A stretch of 64,000 nt of DNA from UBA2589 sp038120095 (GCA_038120095.1 JAYOKZ010000007.1:1-64000); one strand, 5' to 3'. Counted from the first letter of the stretch, positions 44,237-52,741 are shown. Notes: generated by a model from the letters alone, not told the origin. A program made the numbers and translations.

Positions 44237-45292
44237 CTACTCGTCAGACGAGAAGAGGGAGCCCTGATCTTCACCACGGGATGTTTCCGACCCCGGAATC
44301 GTATACCCGAAGTGCCGAAACGCCCGCGGAGTGGCAACGCGGCCCTGAGGCGTGCGCTGGAGAAACCCTTCCATGATGAGGAAAGGCTCGTAGACCTCCT
44401 CGAGTGTTGTCGCATCCTCGCCCATCGCCACCGCGAGAGAGTTCAGGCCGACCGGACCTCCCTCGAACTTCTCGATCAAGGTCTTGAGCACCTGACCATC
44501 CATTTCATCCAGACCGTATTCGTCGACATCGAGCAGTTGGAGGGCCGCCTGAGCGACCGGCCCGTCGATCCGGCCGTTCGCCCGGACCTGCGCATAGTCG
44601 CGCACCCGCCGAAGAAGCCGATTCGCGACCCGGGGCGTACCACGCGAGCGACGAGCGATCTCCGACGCCCCCTCGGAGGTGGAGTCGACGTCGAGAATGT
44701 CGGCGCTGCGCCGAACGATCGTCACCAGCTCTTCCGGAGGGTAATAGTTCATCCGCTGCACGATCCCGAATCGTGCGCGCATCGGTGCGGTGAGGGAGCC
44801 GAACCGCGTGGTCGCGCCGACGAGGGTGAAGCGCTCGATTTTCATCGTCATCGTCTGAGCCTTGGGACCATCGGACAGTCGGATGTCGACCTGCCAGTCC
44901 TCCATCGCCGGGTAGAGAAACTCCTCGATGATGGGCCGCAGGCGATGGATCTCGTCGATGAAGAGAATGTCACCCTCTCGCTGATTCGTCAGGATCCCCA
45001 CGAGGTCCGCAGGTTTTTCGAGGACGGGTCCCGAGGTCGTCTTGATGTTCACACCCATCTCGCGCGCGAGCAGGGCAGCGAGCGTCGTCTTGCCCAGACC
45101 CGGCGGGCCGTGAAACAGCACATGATCGAGCGGCTCTTTTCGAAGACGCGCGGCCTCGATGGCAATGGATAGGGCGTCCCGGACCTTGGGCTGGCCGATA
45201 AACTCCGCCAGGCGGTTGGGCCGCAGGGACGGCTCTGCCTGAACGTCCTCCGAGAGCGACTCCGGCGTCGTGATCTGCGTGTGCTCTGTCAT
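44237..45292 (-). CDS. ruvB: Holliday junction branch-migration ATPase RuvB
   Basis: AAA+ motor that drives branch migration with RuvA. The 351-residue protein has SLRPNRLAEFIGQ, Walker A FHGPPGLGKTTLA, Walker B ILFIDEIHRL, sensor GATTRFGSLTAPMRARFG and the winged-helix C-terminus with FLQRTPQGRVATPRAF. The ATG at 45292 is chosen over an open upstream frame that reads through ruvA. Eight bases after ruvA. Confidence 0.96.
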   Translation of the reverse strand: MTEHTQITTPESLSEDVQAEPSLRPNRLAEFIGQPKVRDALSIAIEAARLRKEPLDHVLFHGPPGLGKTTLAALLAREMGVNIKTTSGPVLEKPADLVGILTNQREGDILFIDEIHRLRPIIEEFLYPAMEDWQVDIRLSDGPKAQTMTMKIERFTLVGATTRFGSLTAPMRARFGIVQRMNYYPPEELVTIVRRSADILDVDSTSEGASEIARRSRGTPRVANRLLRRVRDYAQVRANGRIDGPVAQAALQLLDVDEYGLDEMDGQVLKTLIEKFEGGPVGLNSLAVAMGEDATTLEEVYEPFLIMEGFLQRTPQGRVATPRAFRHFGYTIPGSETSRGEDQGSLFSSDE

Positions 45293-45299
45293 GGTTTTC

Positions 45300-45887
45300 C
45301 TAACCGGCCAGGGCTCGCCGGATGAGGTCCTCCGTCGTCTCGGGAATACCGGCCTCGAGAACGTCGCGCACGGCCTTGTCTGCGTCGCCGAACGAATATC
45401 CCAACGCAACCAGCGCCTGCACGGCCTCCTGGGCGCCGCCAGGCGGCGCGGTGCCATCAGCCGACGGCGACAGTACGGCGATGTCCGCGACCTTGTCCGC
45501 CAGATCGAGGGCGATCTTTTCGGCTTTCTTCCGGCCAATGCCGCTTATCTGCTGAAGGGCGACGGTATCCTTCTCGATGAGTGCCCGGGCTAACCGCTCC
45601 GAGGAGTATGTCGACATCATGGCCAGAGCCACCTTGGCCCCGACGCCGGACGCCGTGAGCAGGCGCCGAAACAACGCGCGCTCGCGTGCATCGATGAAGC
45701 CGTAGAGCGCAACCGACGTTTCGGATACGACCTGAACGGTCCTGAGTGAGATCGGGCTCCCGGGAGATGGAAGCCGCTCGAGCACGGTCAGAGGAGCCTC
45801 CACCTCATACACGACACCTCCGCCGGTTTCGATCTCCACCCGTTCCCCCTCACGACCGAGGAGTACGCCCTGCAGACGGGAGATCAT
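45300..45887 (-). CDS. ruvA: Holliday junction DNA-binding protein RuvA
   Basis: Tetrameric junction-binding partner of RuvB. The 195-residue protein starts MISRLQGVLLG, contains two helix-hairpin-helix elements (LLTASGVGAKVALAMM and LQQISGIGRKKAEKIALDL) and ends with the flexible domain III (ALVALGYSFGDADKAV). The ATG overlaps the ruvC stop as ATGA; an upstream in-frame start lies inside ruvC. Confidence 0.95.
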   Translation of the reverse strand: MISRLQGVLLGREGERVEIETGGGVVYEVEAPLTVLERLPSPGSPISLRTVQVVSETSVALYGFIDARERALFRRLLTASGVGAKVALAMMSTYSSERLARALIEKDTVALQQISGIGRKKAEKIALDLADKVADIAVLSPSADGTAPPGGAQEAVQALVALGYSFGDADKAVRDVLEAGIPETTEDLIRRALAG

Positions 45888-46369
45888 CGAGGGAAGCTTC
45901 CGACCATGCAGTGGCACAGCGCTGCTGCCACACCGTCCGCCGCGTCGGCCGGGCTTGGAACCTCGCTGAGCCTCAGCTGCTGCTTGACCATGAAGCCAAC
46001 CTGATCCTTTGTTGCGTTACCGGTACCGGTCACGGCCTTCTTGATGTGCCGGGGAGCGTACTCGGCAATCATAACGTGGCGGTGAGCCGCGGCGAGAAGA
46101 ATCGCACCTCGGGCGTGGCCGAGCTTCAGAGCACTCTGTGCGTTCTTGCCGTGAAAGACGTCTTCGACCACCACGACATCCGGGGCATGGCGGACGATGA
46201 CCGCGGCGACGGCGTCATAGATCTCACGAATCCGCACGGGCAATGATTCCCGGGCCGACGTCCGGATGACCCCGCACTCGACGAGCGACACGGAGGCATC
46301 GTTCCCGCGCCGAACCAGGCCGAACCCGGTTACGGCCGTCCCCGGGTCGATCCCGAGGACCAGGCTCAC
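45884..46369 (-). CDS. ruvC: crossover junction endonuclease RuvC
   Basis: Resolves Holliday junctions. The 161-residue RNase H-fold enzyme has the acidic residues in LGIDPGTAVTGFG, VVVVEDVFHG (Glu) and DAADGVAAALCH (the last two Asp). GTG start at 46369 overlapping the yebC stop as GTGA. Confidence 0.96.
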   Translation of the reverse strand: MSLVLGIDPGTAVTGFGLVRRGNDASVSLVECGVIRTSARESLPVRIREIYDAVAAVIVRHAPDVVVVEDVFHGKNAQSALKLGHARGAILLAAAHRHVMIAEYAPRHIKKAVTGTGNATKDQVGFMVKQQLRLSEVPSPADAADGVAAALCHCMVGSFPR

Positions 46370-47112
46370 ATCGCCTCGGCGAGAACGGCCTCGTCGATGT
46401 CCGCATTCGAGTGAACGTTCTGAACGTCGTCCAGCTCGTCGAGCATCTCGAGCAACTTCAGCAGTTTCTCCGCGTCCCTGCCCGAAACCGCCACCTCATT
46501 CTTCGGGATTCGGGTGATCGCGGCGGATGCAGCCTCGATCCCGGCCTCCTTGAGGCCTGCTTCGATTGACTGAAGGTCCGACGGCTCCGCCGTCACGACG
46601 AACTCCTCGCCATCCCCCGCGACGTCCTCCGCGCCGGACTCGATCGCAGCCTCGAATACGTCGTCTTCGGAATGTTTCGACGCGTTAATCACGATCTGTC
46701 CCTTTCGTTCGAATTGCCATGCCACGGAGCCATCGGTACCGAGGCTTCCGTCACACTTGGAGAGCGCGTATCGAACGTCCGCGACAGTTCGGTTGGTGTT
46801 GTCGGTAAGGCACTCGATGAACAGCGCGACCCCGCCCGGCCCATAGCCCTCGTAGGTCACCTCCTGGTAGTCGACTCCTTCGAGCTCTCCCGTGCCCTTC
46901 TTGATCGCACGCTCGATGTTCTCGGCCGGCATCGACGCCGCCTTCGCCGTCTCGACAGCGAGCCGAAGCCGAGCATTGAACTCGACACTGCCACCGCCTT
47001 CCCTCGCCGCGACCGTGATCTCGCGGATCAACTTCGTGAACAGGGCACCACGCTTCGCGTCATTGACGCCCTTTTTCCGCTTGATCTTCGACCACTTGTT
47101 ATGACCGGCCAT
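46366..47112 (-). CDS. yebC: YebC/PmpR family translation or transcription regulator
   Basis: The 248-residue protein begins with the family's MAGHNKWSKIKRKKG and continues with NARLRLAVETAKAASMPAENIERAI and EVTYEGYGPGGVALFIECLTDN. YebC proteins are reported both as DNA-binding regulators near ruvCAB and as factors that relieve ribosome stalling at difficult motifs. ATG at 47112; the frame is open for 21 more codons without a better site. First gene of the long leftward run. Confidence 0.94.
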   Translation of the reverse strand: MAGHNKWSKIKRKKGVNDAKRGALFTKLIREITVAAREGGGSVEFNARLRLAVETAKAASMPAENIERAIKKGTGELEGVDYQEVTYEGYGPGGVALFIECLTDNTNRTVADVRYALSKCDGSLGTDGSVAWQFERKGQIVINASKHSEDDVFEAAIESGAEDVAGDGEEFVVTAEPSDLQSIEAGLKEAGIEAASAAITRIPKNEVAVSGRDAEKLLKLLEMLDELDDVQNVHSNADIDEAVLAEAM

Positions 47113-47231
47113 CTGGTCTCCTGCGCATCCGAATCGAAGCCATTCCTGTCTCTGTTCAGCGAATTGTACGAACAATCATGAACCTGCACGCACCGCAGGA
47201 CTTGCCGGGGAACGTTGCACATACTCACTTC

Positions 47232-47245
47232 CGAACATACGGTCT
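47232..47245. promoter_or_regulatory. possible LexA-type (Cheo-like) operator upstream of yebC-ruvCAB
   Basis: CGAACATACGGTCT matches 12 of 14 positions of the Gram-positive SOS box CGAACRNRYGTTCG. It lies 120 bases upstream of yebC, the head of the ruvCAB operon, and 75 bases upstream of the pilin start on the other strand. The LexA motif of this lineage is not known to me, so this is a pattern match only. Confidence 0.33.
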
Positions 47246-47261
47246 GCAACAGTACATTGGT

Positions 47262-47276
47262 TTAAGTTTGGCTTAA
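47262..47276. repeat. AT-rich inverted repeat upstream of the pilin gene
   Basis: TTAAG-TTTGG-CTTAA forms a perfect 5-base inverted repeat in a conspicuously AT-rich stretch (about 47250-47285) of otherwise GC-rich DNA. A second one, ATTGT-ACGA-ACAAT, lies at 47163-47176. This region must carry the promoters for yebC and for the pilin; no convincing -35/-10 or sigma-54 pair could be fixed. Confidence 0.35.
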
Positions 47277-47303
47277 TGAGTTCGATGTTGACCTAGAGGT
47301 TGT

Positions 47304-47316
47304 GGGAGGTTCCTCC
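47304..47316 (+). promoter_or_regulatory. pilin ribosome-binding site within a potential hairpin
   Basis: GGGAGG precedes the pilin ATG by 11 bases, and GGAG can pair with the CTCC just downstream (loop GTTC). Such a stem would hide the ribosome site. The next ATG three codons later is the alternative start. Confidence 0.35.
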
Positions 47317-47320
47317 AGCG

Positions 47321-47716
47321 ATGCCTGAGATGCACCGATTCCCGCGGGGTTTCACGCTCATCGAGTTGCTGATCGTTGTCGTCGTCATTGGAATTTTGGC
47401 GACGATCGCAATACCCCGGTTCTCCGAAATGCGGTTGAGGGCCTATGTGGCGGCGGTCACCTCTGATCTCAAGAACGCCGCGAGTCAGCAGGAGATCTAC
47501 CTGAACGAGCATTACATTTACGCATCGTCGATCGATCAGCTCGACATGGAGCTGACGGACGCAGTAAGCGTCACGATCAATGAAGCCACGGGGACCGGGT
47601 GGGCGGCAACCGCGGCGCACTCGGGACTGTCAGACACCTGCGGCGTTTTCTTCGGAAGCGCCTCGCCGGCGAATGGAACGCCGGCGACCACGGAAGGAGC
47701 CGTCGCCTGCAATTGA
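47321..47716 (+). CDS. type IV pilin / pseudopilin
   Basis: A 131-residue class III prepilin: leader MPEMHRFPRG cut before Phe, then the hydrophobic helix FTLIELLIVVVVIGILATI with Glu5, continuing as the N-terminal spine helix through SDLKNAASQQEIYL. Two cysteines near the C-terminus (TCGVFF and the final ACN) can close the D-loop. This looks like a major pilin (PilA-like), though secretion pseudopilins share the features. It stands alone, divergent from yebC and convergent with an outer-membrane protein gene; the retraction ATPase is at the window's left end. Confidence 0.88.
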   Translation: MPEMHRFPRGFTLIELLIVVVVIGILATIAIPRFSEMRLRAYVAAVTSDLKNAASQQEIYLNEHYIYASSIDQLDMELTDAVSVTINEATGTGWAATAAHSGLSDTCGVFFGSASPANGTPATTEGAVACN

Positions 47717-47768
47717 CGATGACCGCGCGCCACACCGTCTCGTTGGCACCGCGTTCGTGGGCGGGTCC

Positions 47769-49121
47769 CTAAAACCATCCCCGCCCGAAACCGCCCCCGC
47801 CGAATCCCTGCGCGTTTCGGAACCTGTTGTTCACGACATTGTTGTAGATCGATCCGAACTGGAAGTTGAAGCCAACGCTCAGGCCGTATTCGAAGTCCGT
47901 TTCCAGTTGCTGTAGCCGCAAAAGAGCCTCTTCATCGGATATGCCCTCCGCGGACAGGTAGATCTGATCCTGCACCCACCGGATGTTTCCCTCCAGGCGC
48001 ACTGAAAAGCCCCGAACGATCCGGAAGTCGATGTCACCTCGCAGATTGACGCTGTAGAGGCCATCGTCGTACTGAGCTTCATCCGGCAGGAAAAGGAAAT
48101 TCGACAAGCTGACCGAAGCGCCGGTCTCGCCCCAAGGCTGCCGGGCTCCCAGATCGATTTCTGCCGACTGCTCCCAGCGGGTCTCTGCCCGCTGTCCGTA
48201 CAGAGTCTCCTCCAGGTACCGGCGATACGCCGGCCCGATCCGGTAGGAGAAGGTGAGGGACTTTCGGGTCGCCTCTTCGTACGGGAATGCGCTGAACTCG
48301 AGCGCAGGCGTGACTTCCCAGCGAAACTCCTGGTTGAACCTCGGCTGGCGGGCGACCTCGGCACGAGCGCCCACTGACCAGTGCTCGGCCAGCGTGTACA
48401 CGAACCACGGCCGAACCCCCCAGTCCGTGCGCGTATCCGTGAATGTGCTTTCCTCGAGCTCGATCTCCTGCTCCCGGGAGTTGATGTTCGAACTGAGGCT
48501 GATCTTCCACCTCGGCGACACCCGCGATGCACTGACGCTTCCCGACAGATTCTGCGACTTCCGTCGCGACTCACCCGCGAGGTTGAAATTCGAGTTGACC
48601 CTGAAGACCCAGAGGTCCCAGGGATCCTCGACCTCCTGACTGGACACCACGCGGTCGGTGGCGCTACCTCCGGTCACAGACGCGCCCATGACCGAGGCGA
48701 CGCCGCGGAAGCCTGCGACGGTGGAGAACCGAGCGAGGCCAATCGCCATCGCATGGGTGATCCCATCGAGCCGCTCGACGTCGGTATCCGTCGAGAGAGC
48801 TTGATACCGCATGTTGTCGACATATGCGTCCGTCTCGTCCCGTCCGATGAAGTCGAGTTGATACTCCCGACCGCCAGCGCCCGTCGTGATGCTGGTCATG
48901 ATCAGGTGAACGTCCGACACCTGTCGGTCGTTTACCCAGTCGACCCAGCCGATCTCGGTTCGGTAATACTCGGAATTGCAGTCCCGTCCGTCGCAGTCGA
49001 AGAACACGCGAGGGCGGGTCTGGGCCGAGGCATCACCGGGAGCCTGCCAGAGCCCTGCCAGGAGGAGAATCGCCGCGAACGAGGTCCGGGCGATTGGCTC
49101 CGGCACGGTGTATGAAAGCAT
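47769..49121 (-). CDS. uncharacterised outer-membrane beta-barrel protein
   Basis: A 450-residue protein with a signal peptide ending GDASAQ, an N-terminal soluble domain of about 110 residues opening with RVFFDCDGRDCNSEYYRTEI and VSDVHLIMTS, and then many amphipathic strands ending in aromatic residues (GFNFQFGSIY, final GRGWF), typical of a barrel. The two close cysteines and the WVDWVNDRQ block remind me of unnamed proteins of Bacteroidota and Gemmatimonadota. ATG at 49121 is chosen for the signal peptide; no good ribosome site is visible. Function unknown. Confidence 0.7.
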   Translation of the reverse strand: MLSYTVPEPIARTSFAAILLLAGLWQAPGDASAQTRPRVFFDCDGRDCNSEYYRTEIGWVDWVNDRQVSDVHLIMTSITTGAGGREYQLDFIGRDETDAYVDNMRYQALSTDTDVERLDGITHAMAIGLARFSTVAGFRGVASVMGASVTGGSATDRVVSSQEVEDPWDLWVFRVNSNFNLAGESRRKSQNLSGSVSASRVSPRWKISLSSNINSREQEIELEESTFTDTRTDWGVRPWFVYTLAEHWSVGARAEVARQPRFNQEFRWEVTPALEFSAFPYEEATRKSLTFSYRIGPAYRRYLEETLYGQRAETRWEQSAEIDLGARQPWGETGASVSLSNFLFLPDEAQYDDGLYSVNLRGDIDFRIVRGFSVRLEGNIRWVQDQIYLSAEGISDEEALLRLQQLETDFEYGLSVGFNFQFGSIYNNVVNNRFRNAQGFGGGGFGRGWF

Positions 49122-49215
49122 AGAGCGGAAGAGACTTGAGCAGCGCATTCGAATCCGTGGACACCAGCCCGTTCTCGACTGTTGAGTGTCATGCAACCCG
49201 GCCATCGGCGTCACG

Positions 49216-50802
49216 TCACGAGCCCGGACCACGCTCCAGCGTCGGAGGTATCCGTGCCCTCGTCGTCTGCTCCAACGCAAACGCCCAGGAAAGCAGATCT
49301 GCCTCCGACCACATGTCCCCGATCAGCGCCAATACGAAGGGAGTCCCGTCATCGAAGTAGCTGTACGGCACGGTGACCGTCGGAACTCCGATGTCATTGA
49401 TGATGTTGCTGGGGATCTCCGCCCAATTGTTGGGATTGTAGTCGGGTCGCTCCGGATCCTCGACCACCGGGCGGTTCGGCACACCGGACTGAGGAAAAAA
49501 CAGACCATCGAGGTCGTATTCTTCCATCACGGAACGAAACAACGTGCGGATCTCGTGCCGCCAGGCCTGATACGCATCTCCTTCTTCCGTGGCGCTCGGG
49601 CGCGCCGGCGGCGGAGCGGGCTGATCCCCCCTCCGACCGCGGGTGTATTCGCGACCGCTCAGTGCTTCCCACTCTTCGATCGAGTTGAACGGCGCATTCG
49701 GGCCCAGCCCCAGCATGTAGACGAGCATGTCATGGGCCCCCTGCGACCGGACCGTGGGCCGTTCCTCATAGAGTTCCACAAAGCCCGACCCCGCGAAGGG
49801 ATCCTCAACGACATCAGCCCCCAACCGACGCAGAGTGTCGACCGCGCGTCGGTAGTGCACCTCCGAGAGTGGATCGAGCGGCAGGAAGTCCTCTCGCCAG
49901 CCCGGACCGACCAGGCCGAATCTCGCACCCTCCAGAGACCCGGCATCCAGCGCCGCCACGTAGCCTTCCTCCGGCATTCTGCCCACAGAGGCGTAGGTCG
50001 CGAGGTCCTCCACCGTCGGGCCCGCCAGAACATCGAGGGTCAGCGCGGCATCATACACGGTCTTGGCCATCGGCCCGACCACGTCGACATAGGTCCCCGA
50101 CAGCGGGACGACTCCCTCGATCGGAACCAGGCCGTACGTCGGCTTGACCCCGACGAGCGCCTGGGCGGACGAGGGATTCTGAATGGATCCGCCGGTCTCC
50201 GTTCCAAGGCCCAGCACGGCAAAGCTGGCGTTGACCGCCGTCGCGGTGCCACCGCTCGAGCCCCCCGGCACCTTCTCGACGTTGTACGGATTGAGTGTGC
50301 GGCCTGCAACGGAGCTGGTCGTCCGGGTCCCATGACCGGCAAAGTCCGGCAGGTTCGTCTTCCCAAGGATGATCGCGCCCGCCTCCCGAAGTCGCGTCAC
50401 CACCTCGGCATCGTCATCGGGTACCATGTCGACACCGCCCGTTGCCCGGCTGAAGCCTTCCCAGCCCGCGGTCGTGACCAACCCACCGTGGTCGATATTG
50501 TCCTTGATGACGACAGGAACGCCATGCAGCGGCCCCACCGGCCCACCTCCCGCATACAGCACATCGAGTTCGGCTGCGGTCGCGAGTGCCTCCGGATTCA
50601 TGGAGATGAAGGCGTTGTAGTATCCCTCGAAGGTTCGGATGCGGTCGAGAAATGCCTCCGTGACCTCCACGGCGGAGAACGCGCCCGCGGCGTAGCCCGC
50701 CTGCAGGTCGGCCACCGTCATCTCGACGACGTCGATCGCCTGTGCTTCGATTCGGTCGACGGACGTGAGGGGAGCGGCGAGGGCCGTGACGGCGGCCCCG
50801 GC
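49216..50802 (-). CDS. amidase-signature hydrolase, N-terminus lost in a G-rich patch
   Basis: Probably secreted amidase of about 528 visible residues. Catalytic elements are Lys in VVIKDNIDHGG, the cis-Ser in PGGSSGGTATA and the nucleophile Ser in TETGGSIQNPSS. Reading upstream, a plausible signal-peptide end (AGAAVTALAAPLTSVDRIEAQ) passes into pure Pro/Gly/Arg encoded by the homopolymer region, with no ATG or GTG; the true start must lie in the unresolved 50803-50935 stretch. It follows an AbgB-like amidohydrolase on the same strand, and a related amidase is at 56.2 kb. Substrate unknown. Confidence 0.85.
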   Translation of the reverse strand, partial: AGAAVTALAAPLTSVDRIEAQAIDVVEMTVADLQAGYAAGAFSAVEVTEAFLDRIRTFEGYYNAFISMNPEALATAAELDVLYAGGGPVGPLHGVPVVIKDNIDHGGLVTTAGWEGFSRATGGVDMVPDDDAEVVTRLREAGAIILGKTNLPDFAGHGTRTTSSVAGRTLNPYNVEKVPGGSSGGTATAVNASFAVLGLGTETGGSIQNPSSAQALVGVKPTYGLVPIEGVVPLSGTYVDVVGPMAKTVYDAALTLDVLAGPTVEDLATYASVGRMPEEGYVAALDAGSLEGARFGLVGPGWREDFLPLDPLSEVHYRRAVDTLRRLGADVVEDPFAGSGFVELYEERPTVRSQGAHDMLVYMLGLGPNAPFNSIEEWEALSGREYTRGRRGDQPAPPPARPSATEEGDAYQAWRHEIRTLFRSVMEEYDLDGLFFPQSGVPNRPVVEDPERPDYNPNNWAEIPSNIINDIGVPTVTVPYSYFDDGTPFVLALIGDMWSEADLLSWAFALEQTTRARIPPTLERGPGS

Positions 50803-50935
50803 CCCCCGCCCGGGCCCCCCCCCTCCTGCCCCCCGCGGTGTTGGGGGGGGGGGGGGGGGGGGGGCGGGGGGGTGGGGGGGGGGGGGGGGGCGGGGCGGGG
50901 CCCCCGGCCCGCCGCCCCGGTCCACAGCCGCGCGG
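50803..50935. other. C-run/G-run low-complexity stretch, possible sequence artefact
   Basis: A C-rich block (50803-50835) is followed by G runs of 22 (50843-50864), 7 and 17 bases broken by single C or T. It interrupts the 5' end of the amidase gene. It may be a real GC hairpin or quadruplex-forming sequence that was poorly read, or poly-G artefact from two-colour sequencing built into the contig. Confidence 0.85.
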
Positions 50936-52609
50936 TCAGCTGCCCCCCGGACGCGTCGGCGCCGGAGGGTCGAGCTGCAAAGCGCCATCCTCATCCTGCG
51001 ACACCGGGCGCGAACGGATGGTCGGATACTCGATGCCGAGTTGTTCGAGGTACGTGTCGAATTCAGAGGCGTCGTAGTAGAACGGTCGCATCTGCTCACG
51101 CCACTGACCCATGATCTCCTCGTTCAGCCAGATGGCCGGCTGGTCAGTCTCCGCGATGAAGGGGATATACTCCGTTTCCGCCGTCTGAACGTTGTGGAAA
51201 TAGTCCCACGCCGCGTCGACCGTTTCACCATCGAGGAAGAGGTCGAGGAGGGTCAGCGCCTGAGCCTTGGCCCCGGCGACCCCACCCTTGTGCGCGATCG
51301 GCGTCGCCATCGCGATCCCGTTTGCCCAGTTGTGCCCCGGTCCACCCCTCATGTTGGACGGATAACCGAGCGTGACGGTGGGCATGTTCCAGGAGATGTC
51401 ACCAATGTCGTCCGAGCCCCCACCGAGCGACCGGGAGAGGTCGACGGGGCCACTCATCTCTTCCGGGACCTCGGTTTCGAGCCCGGATACCTCGACACCC
51501 ATCTCCTCCTGGAAGGCCTCGGCGAAGCGAACATCGTCCTCGGACCAATCGGGCATCCCGACGCGCTGGATGTTGGCGAAGGTCGCCTCAGCCACGGGCT
51601 TGCTGAAATGACGACTCCATGCCGAGCCCACCGTCATGATCGTGTCGAGCTGCGTCCCGGTCATCAGCGCCGCACCTCGTGCCATATCGGCAGCAGCGTC
51701 GTACTGCTCCTTTGTCAGCTCGTAATCCCGCTCCCGAAAGTAGAACCAGATCGTGGCTGTCTGCGGGACCACGTTGGGCTGATCTCCGCCGTCGACGATG
51801 ATGTAGTGAGAGCGCGCCGCCGGGCGGAGGTGTTCCCGCTTGTACTCCCACGCCTGAGCCATGAGCATCACCGCGTCGAGCGCAGACCGGCCACGCCAGG
51901 GGGACCCGGCGGAGTGAGCCGTTTCCCCCGTGAACCGATACATCACCGACCAAAGGGCGTTTCCACCCTGCTGCCCCCAGTTCACGCCGAAGCCAGAGCT
52001 CACGTGGGTGAAGAGATTCACGTCGACGTCATCGAACACGCCCTCGCGGACGAAGTATGCTTTGGACGCCACCTGTTCCTCGGCGACCCCGGGCCAGATC
52101 AGGAGCGACCCGTCGATATTCTCGCGTTCCATGATCTCCTTCACGGCGAGCGCCGCGACGATGTTCACCGCCTGGCCCGAGTTGTGGCCTTCGCCATGCC
52201 CGGGTGCCATCGCCAGGATGGGATCCCGGTATGCAACACCGGGCTTCTGATTCGACTGCGGGATCCCGTCGACATCAGATCCGAGAGCGATCACGGGCTC
52301 ACCTGACCCATTCGACCAGCGCGCGGTCCACGCGGAAGGCATCCCGGCGACCCCCAGCTCGATCTCGAACCCCTCATCAGCGAGGAGGCCGGTCAGGTAG
52401 CGTTGGGTTTCGAACTCCTGCATCCCCAATTCACCGAAGGAGAACAGGTGGTCGATGATCTCCTGAACGAGTTCGGAGCGATCTTCGACCATCTCCAGCG
52501 CTTCGTCCTTGAGGGATTCGAGGCGCGGATCCGCCTGCGCGAGCAGGTTGTGGGGCGCGATCGCCAGGGCGGCGAGCACGCAAAACGTGCGAAGCAGCAC
52601 TCGGTGCAT
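50936..52609 (-). CDS. secreted M20-family amidohydrolase, AbgB-like (copy 1)
   Basis: A 557-residue zinc hydrolase with a signal peptide ending NLLAQ. Blocks resemble AbgB, the aminobenzoyl-glutamate hydrolase subunit: FSFGELGMQEFET, GSDVDGIPQSNQKPG, APGHGEGHNSGQ (metal His), GVAEEQVASKAYFV (catalytic Glu) and TGETAHSAGSPWRGRSALDA of the dimerisation domain. The ATG at 52609 has GGAG seven bases upstream. It is a close paralogue of the gene at 59535-61193. An exported location is unusual for AbgB and suggests hydrolysis of N-acyl amino acids or dipeptides outside the cytoplasm. Confidence 0.85.
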   Translation of the reverse strand: MHRVLLRTFCVLAALAIAPHNLLAQADPRLESLKDEALEMVEDRSELVQEIIDHLFSFGELGMQEFETQRYLTGLLADEGFEIELGVAGMPSAWTARWSNGSGEPVIALGSDVDGIPQSNQKPGVAYRDPILAMAPGHGEGHNSGQAVNIVAALAVKEIMERENIDGSLLIWPGVAEEQVASKAYFVREGVFDDVDVNLFTHVSSGFGVNWGQQGGNALWSVMYRFTGETAHSAGSPWRGRSALDAVMLMAQAWEYKREHLRPAARSHYIIVDGGDQPNVVPQTATIWFYFRERDYELTKEQYDAAADMARGAALMTGTQLDTIMTVGSAWSRHFSKPVAEATFANIQRVGMPDWSEDDVRFAEAFQEEMGVEVSGLETEVPEEMSGPVDLSRSLGGGSDDIGDISWNMPTVTLGYPSNMRGGPGHNWANGIAMATPIAHKGGVAGAKAQALTLLDLFLDGETVDAAWDYFHNVQTAETEYIPFIAETDQPAIWLNEEIMGQWREQMRPFYYDASEFDTYLEQLGIEYPTIRSRPVSQDEDGALQLDPPAPTRPGGS

Positions 52610-52724
52610 CAGTGACTCCATGAAGAACAATGGGCATGCCAGCATGCCGGAGGATGCGCGCACGGTTTCGATACGGCAAGACGGTTGTCTTGAGGCTCGT
52701 CCCGCGCTCACATAGGTTACTCAG

Positions 52725-52741
52725 TTGAGAATGGTTTTCAA
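52725..52741. promoter_or_regulatory. Fur-like palindrome upstream of apbE operon
   Basis: TTGAGAATGGTTTTCAA is an imperfect inverted repeat (TTGA-x-AA / TT-x-TCAA) that resembles the TGATAATNATTATCA core of Fur boxes, matching 11 of its 14 defined positions. It ends 11 bases before the apbE GTG, so it would cover the promoter or transcript start. Confidence 0.42.

Noticed and set aside
47240..47320. Sigma-54 promoter for the pilin
   Set aside because: TTGGC is present, but no GC element occurs at the required spacing.
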